A stretch of DNA of 6,187 bases from Planctomycetota bacterium. Lineage in GTDB: Bacteria > Planctomycetota > UBA11346. Position numbers and translations under genes: made by a program. The stretch spans positions 1 to 6,187 of the forward strand of contig SLQH01000468.1 in the NCBI GenBank assembly GCA_007131555.1, given 5' to 3'. The notes below the pieces were generated by a model. The model was not told where the DNA came from. It searched no databases and saw nothing but the letters and a program-made list of their open reading frames with translations. Shown piece by piece: positions 5,282-6,187 of this stretch (within the stretch, counting starts at the first letter, position 1; every line of letters begins with the position of its first letter).

Positions 5282-6187
5282 TCAGGGCTCTGTTTCTGCC
5301 TCTGCCTCCCCAGTCTCGTCCAAGACCTCGTCAAGGGGCTCGGTCTCTGGGGCCGGACGGTGATATTCGAAGCCTTCCATGAAGGCGCGCCGCACCCGCC
5401 GGGCTTCGCGTGCCGCACGGGCCTGTAGACGGCGCTCATGACTATCGCCAAAGATCAATATCTCCGGTCGCTCAGCGATGCGGGCACTGACATCATCAAT
5501 GCTGATAAGGACATGATTGAAATCCTGGGCCAATGCGCCACTGGTCAGCAACTGCCCCAGAAGACCTTGTCCGGCACCCAGTCCTGTCAGCAGACGCCTG
5601 GTCATGGTCACGGCCGGCAGCACCTGTCGCATGACCATGGCCCGGTCTTTCTCCAGATGGGCAATCAGTTCATTGGCTCCAGTGCTGACCGAGGTCAAGC
5701 GATGGGCCAGCGCCTCAAGCTCCTTCACAGCGGCATCGAACAGGGGAGCACTGGTCTCCAACTGGGTATCAGCACGGGCCACCAAGGCATCTACCCCAGA
5801 GAGGGTCGTCCGACCGGCCGCAGCCAAACGCAGTTGCTCTTCACGCACGGCGGCAAGAGTCGCCCGCGCGTCAGCGATCAGGGCATCCAGATCGTCCAGG
5901 TCTGTGCGTACGGCAGCCACCAGGGCCCGGGTTTCGGTCACCAAGGCATCGCCGCCAGCCGCAATCCGTTTGATGTGCCCTCGCACTTCCGGCTGCATGA
6001 GGTCCGCCAATCCTTCGATGATGACTTCAGACTGGGCCGTCAATCGTTCCATGAAGGTCGGATCGACGCGCATCTCGGCACTGCCGTCCATGGGCAGATG
6101 ATCGCCTGGCGCCGAGCCCTCCAGGCCTGGACTGAAACTGAGGTAGGCATCGCCGAAGATGCCCCTGGTGGACAGGGCCAGGCGGGC
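5282..6187 (-). CDS. MCE (MlaD-like) family protein, N-terminus beyond the window
   Basis: The frame is open to the right edge, so 301 C-terminal residues are visible and the gene starts outside. An internal ATG at 6091 is not the true start, because the residues before it (LSTRGIFGDAYLSFSPG, about 5-21) are the end of an MCE domain, matching the 'GL.GD.Y..L' pattern of MlaD proteins. MCE proteins are periplasmic, inner-membrane-anchored lipid-binding subunits of ABC transporters that move phospholipids between membranes. After the domain comes a long helical region (about 40-200) with Ala/Leu/Asp heptads, as in MCE proteins that form needles or tubes. A conserved-looking ERPEILIFGD motif follows (239-248), then a basic stretch with many Arg (251-267) and an acidic Glu-rich tail (280-300). 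Permease and ATPase partners would be expected to the right, upstream on the same strand. The signal anchor lies outside the window. It converges with the FHA-RDD gene, 43 bp apart. Confidence 0.88.
   Translation of the reverse strand, partial: ARLALSTRGIFGDAYLSFSPGLEGSAPGDHLPMDGSAEMRVDPTFMERLTAQSEVIIEGLADLMQPEVRGHIKRIAAGGDALVTETRALVAAVRTDLDDLDALIADARATLAAVREEQLRLAAAGRTTLSGVDALVARADTQLETSAPLFDAAVKELEALAHRLTSVSTGANELIAHLEKDRAMVMRQVLPAVTMTRRLLTGLGAGQGLLGQLLTSGALAQDFNHVLISIDDVSARIAERPEILIFGDSHERRLQARAAREARRVRRAFMEGFEYHRPAPETEPLDEVLDETGEAEAETEP

Noticed and set aside
5282..6091. Treating the MCE gene as complete from ATG at 6091.
   Set aside because: The frame stays open to the window edge and the residues before this ATG match the end of an MCE domain, so the gene is truncated by the window.

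Overview
This GC-rich window has tightly packed genes and comes from a Gram-negative bacterium, most likely a proteobacterium. The strongest evidence is a partial MCE/MlaD-type lipid-transport protein at the right edge, a family typical of diderm envelopes. Nothing here fixes the genus. The core genes look chromosomal: no transposase, integrase or CRISPR array is visible.

Layout, left to right. Positions 1-465 are mostly non-coding. A possible gene start runs off the left edge on the minus strand, and a long imperfect palindrome sits at about 328-433 with a further hairpin at 444-466. Next come three minus-strand genes, read from right to left: a 656-residue coiled-coil protein of unknown function (1838-3808), a fumarylacetoacetate hydrolase (FAH) family enzyme (1022-1738), and a GNAT acetyltransferase (466-1029). 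The last two overlap by 8 bp and are probably translationally coupled. A 194-bp divergent control region (3809-4002) separates the coiled-coil gene from a plus-strand gene (4003-5238). That gene encodes an N-terminal FHA phosphothreonine-recognition domain, a long Ser/Thr/Pro-rich linker and a C-terminal RDD-type membrane domain. After a 43-bp convergent gap, the MCE gene (5282 to beyond 6187, minus strand) enters from the right, missing its N-terminus.

How the genes may work together. The FHA-RDD membrane protein and the divergently transcribed coiled-coil protein are the most interesting pair. They may share a control region and could form an envelope-associated, phosphorylation-sensing module, but this rests on neighbourhood only. 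The FAH enzyme and the acetyltransferase look like ordinary metabolic or housekeeping genes. The MCE protein probably belongs to an ABC lipid transporter whose permease and ATPase genes would lie beyond the right edge. I found no clear previously undescribed system. The best candidates for follow-up are the coiled-coil orphan with its FHA-RDD neighbour, and the 328-433 palindrome.
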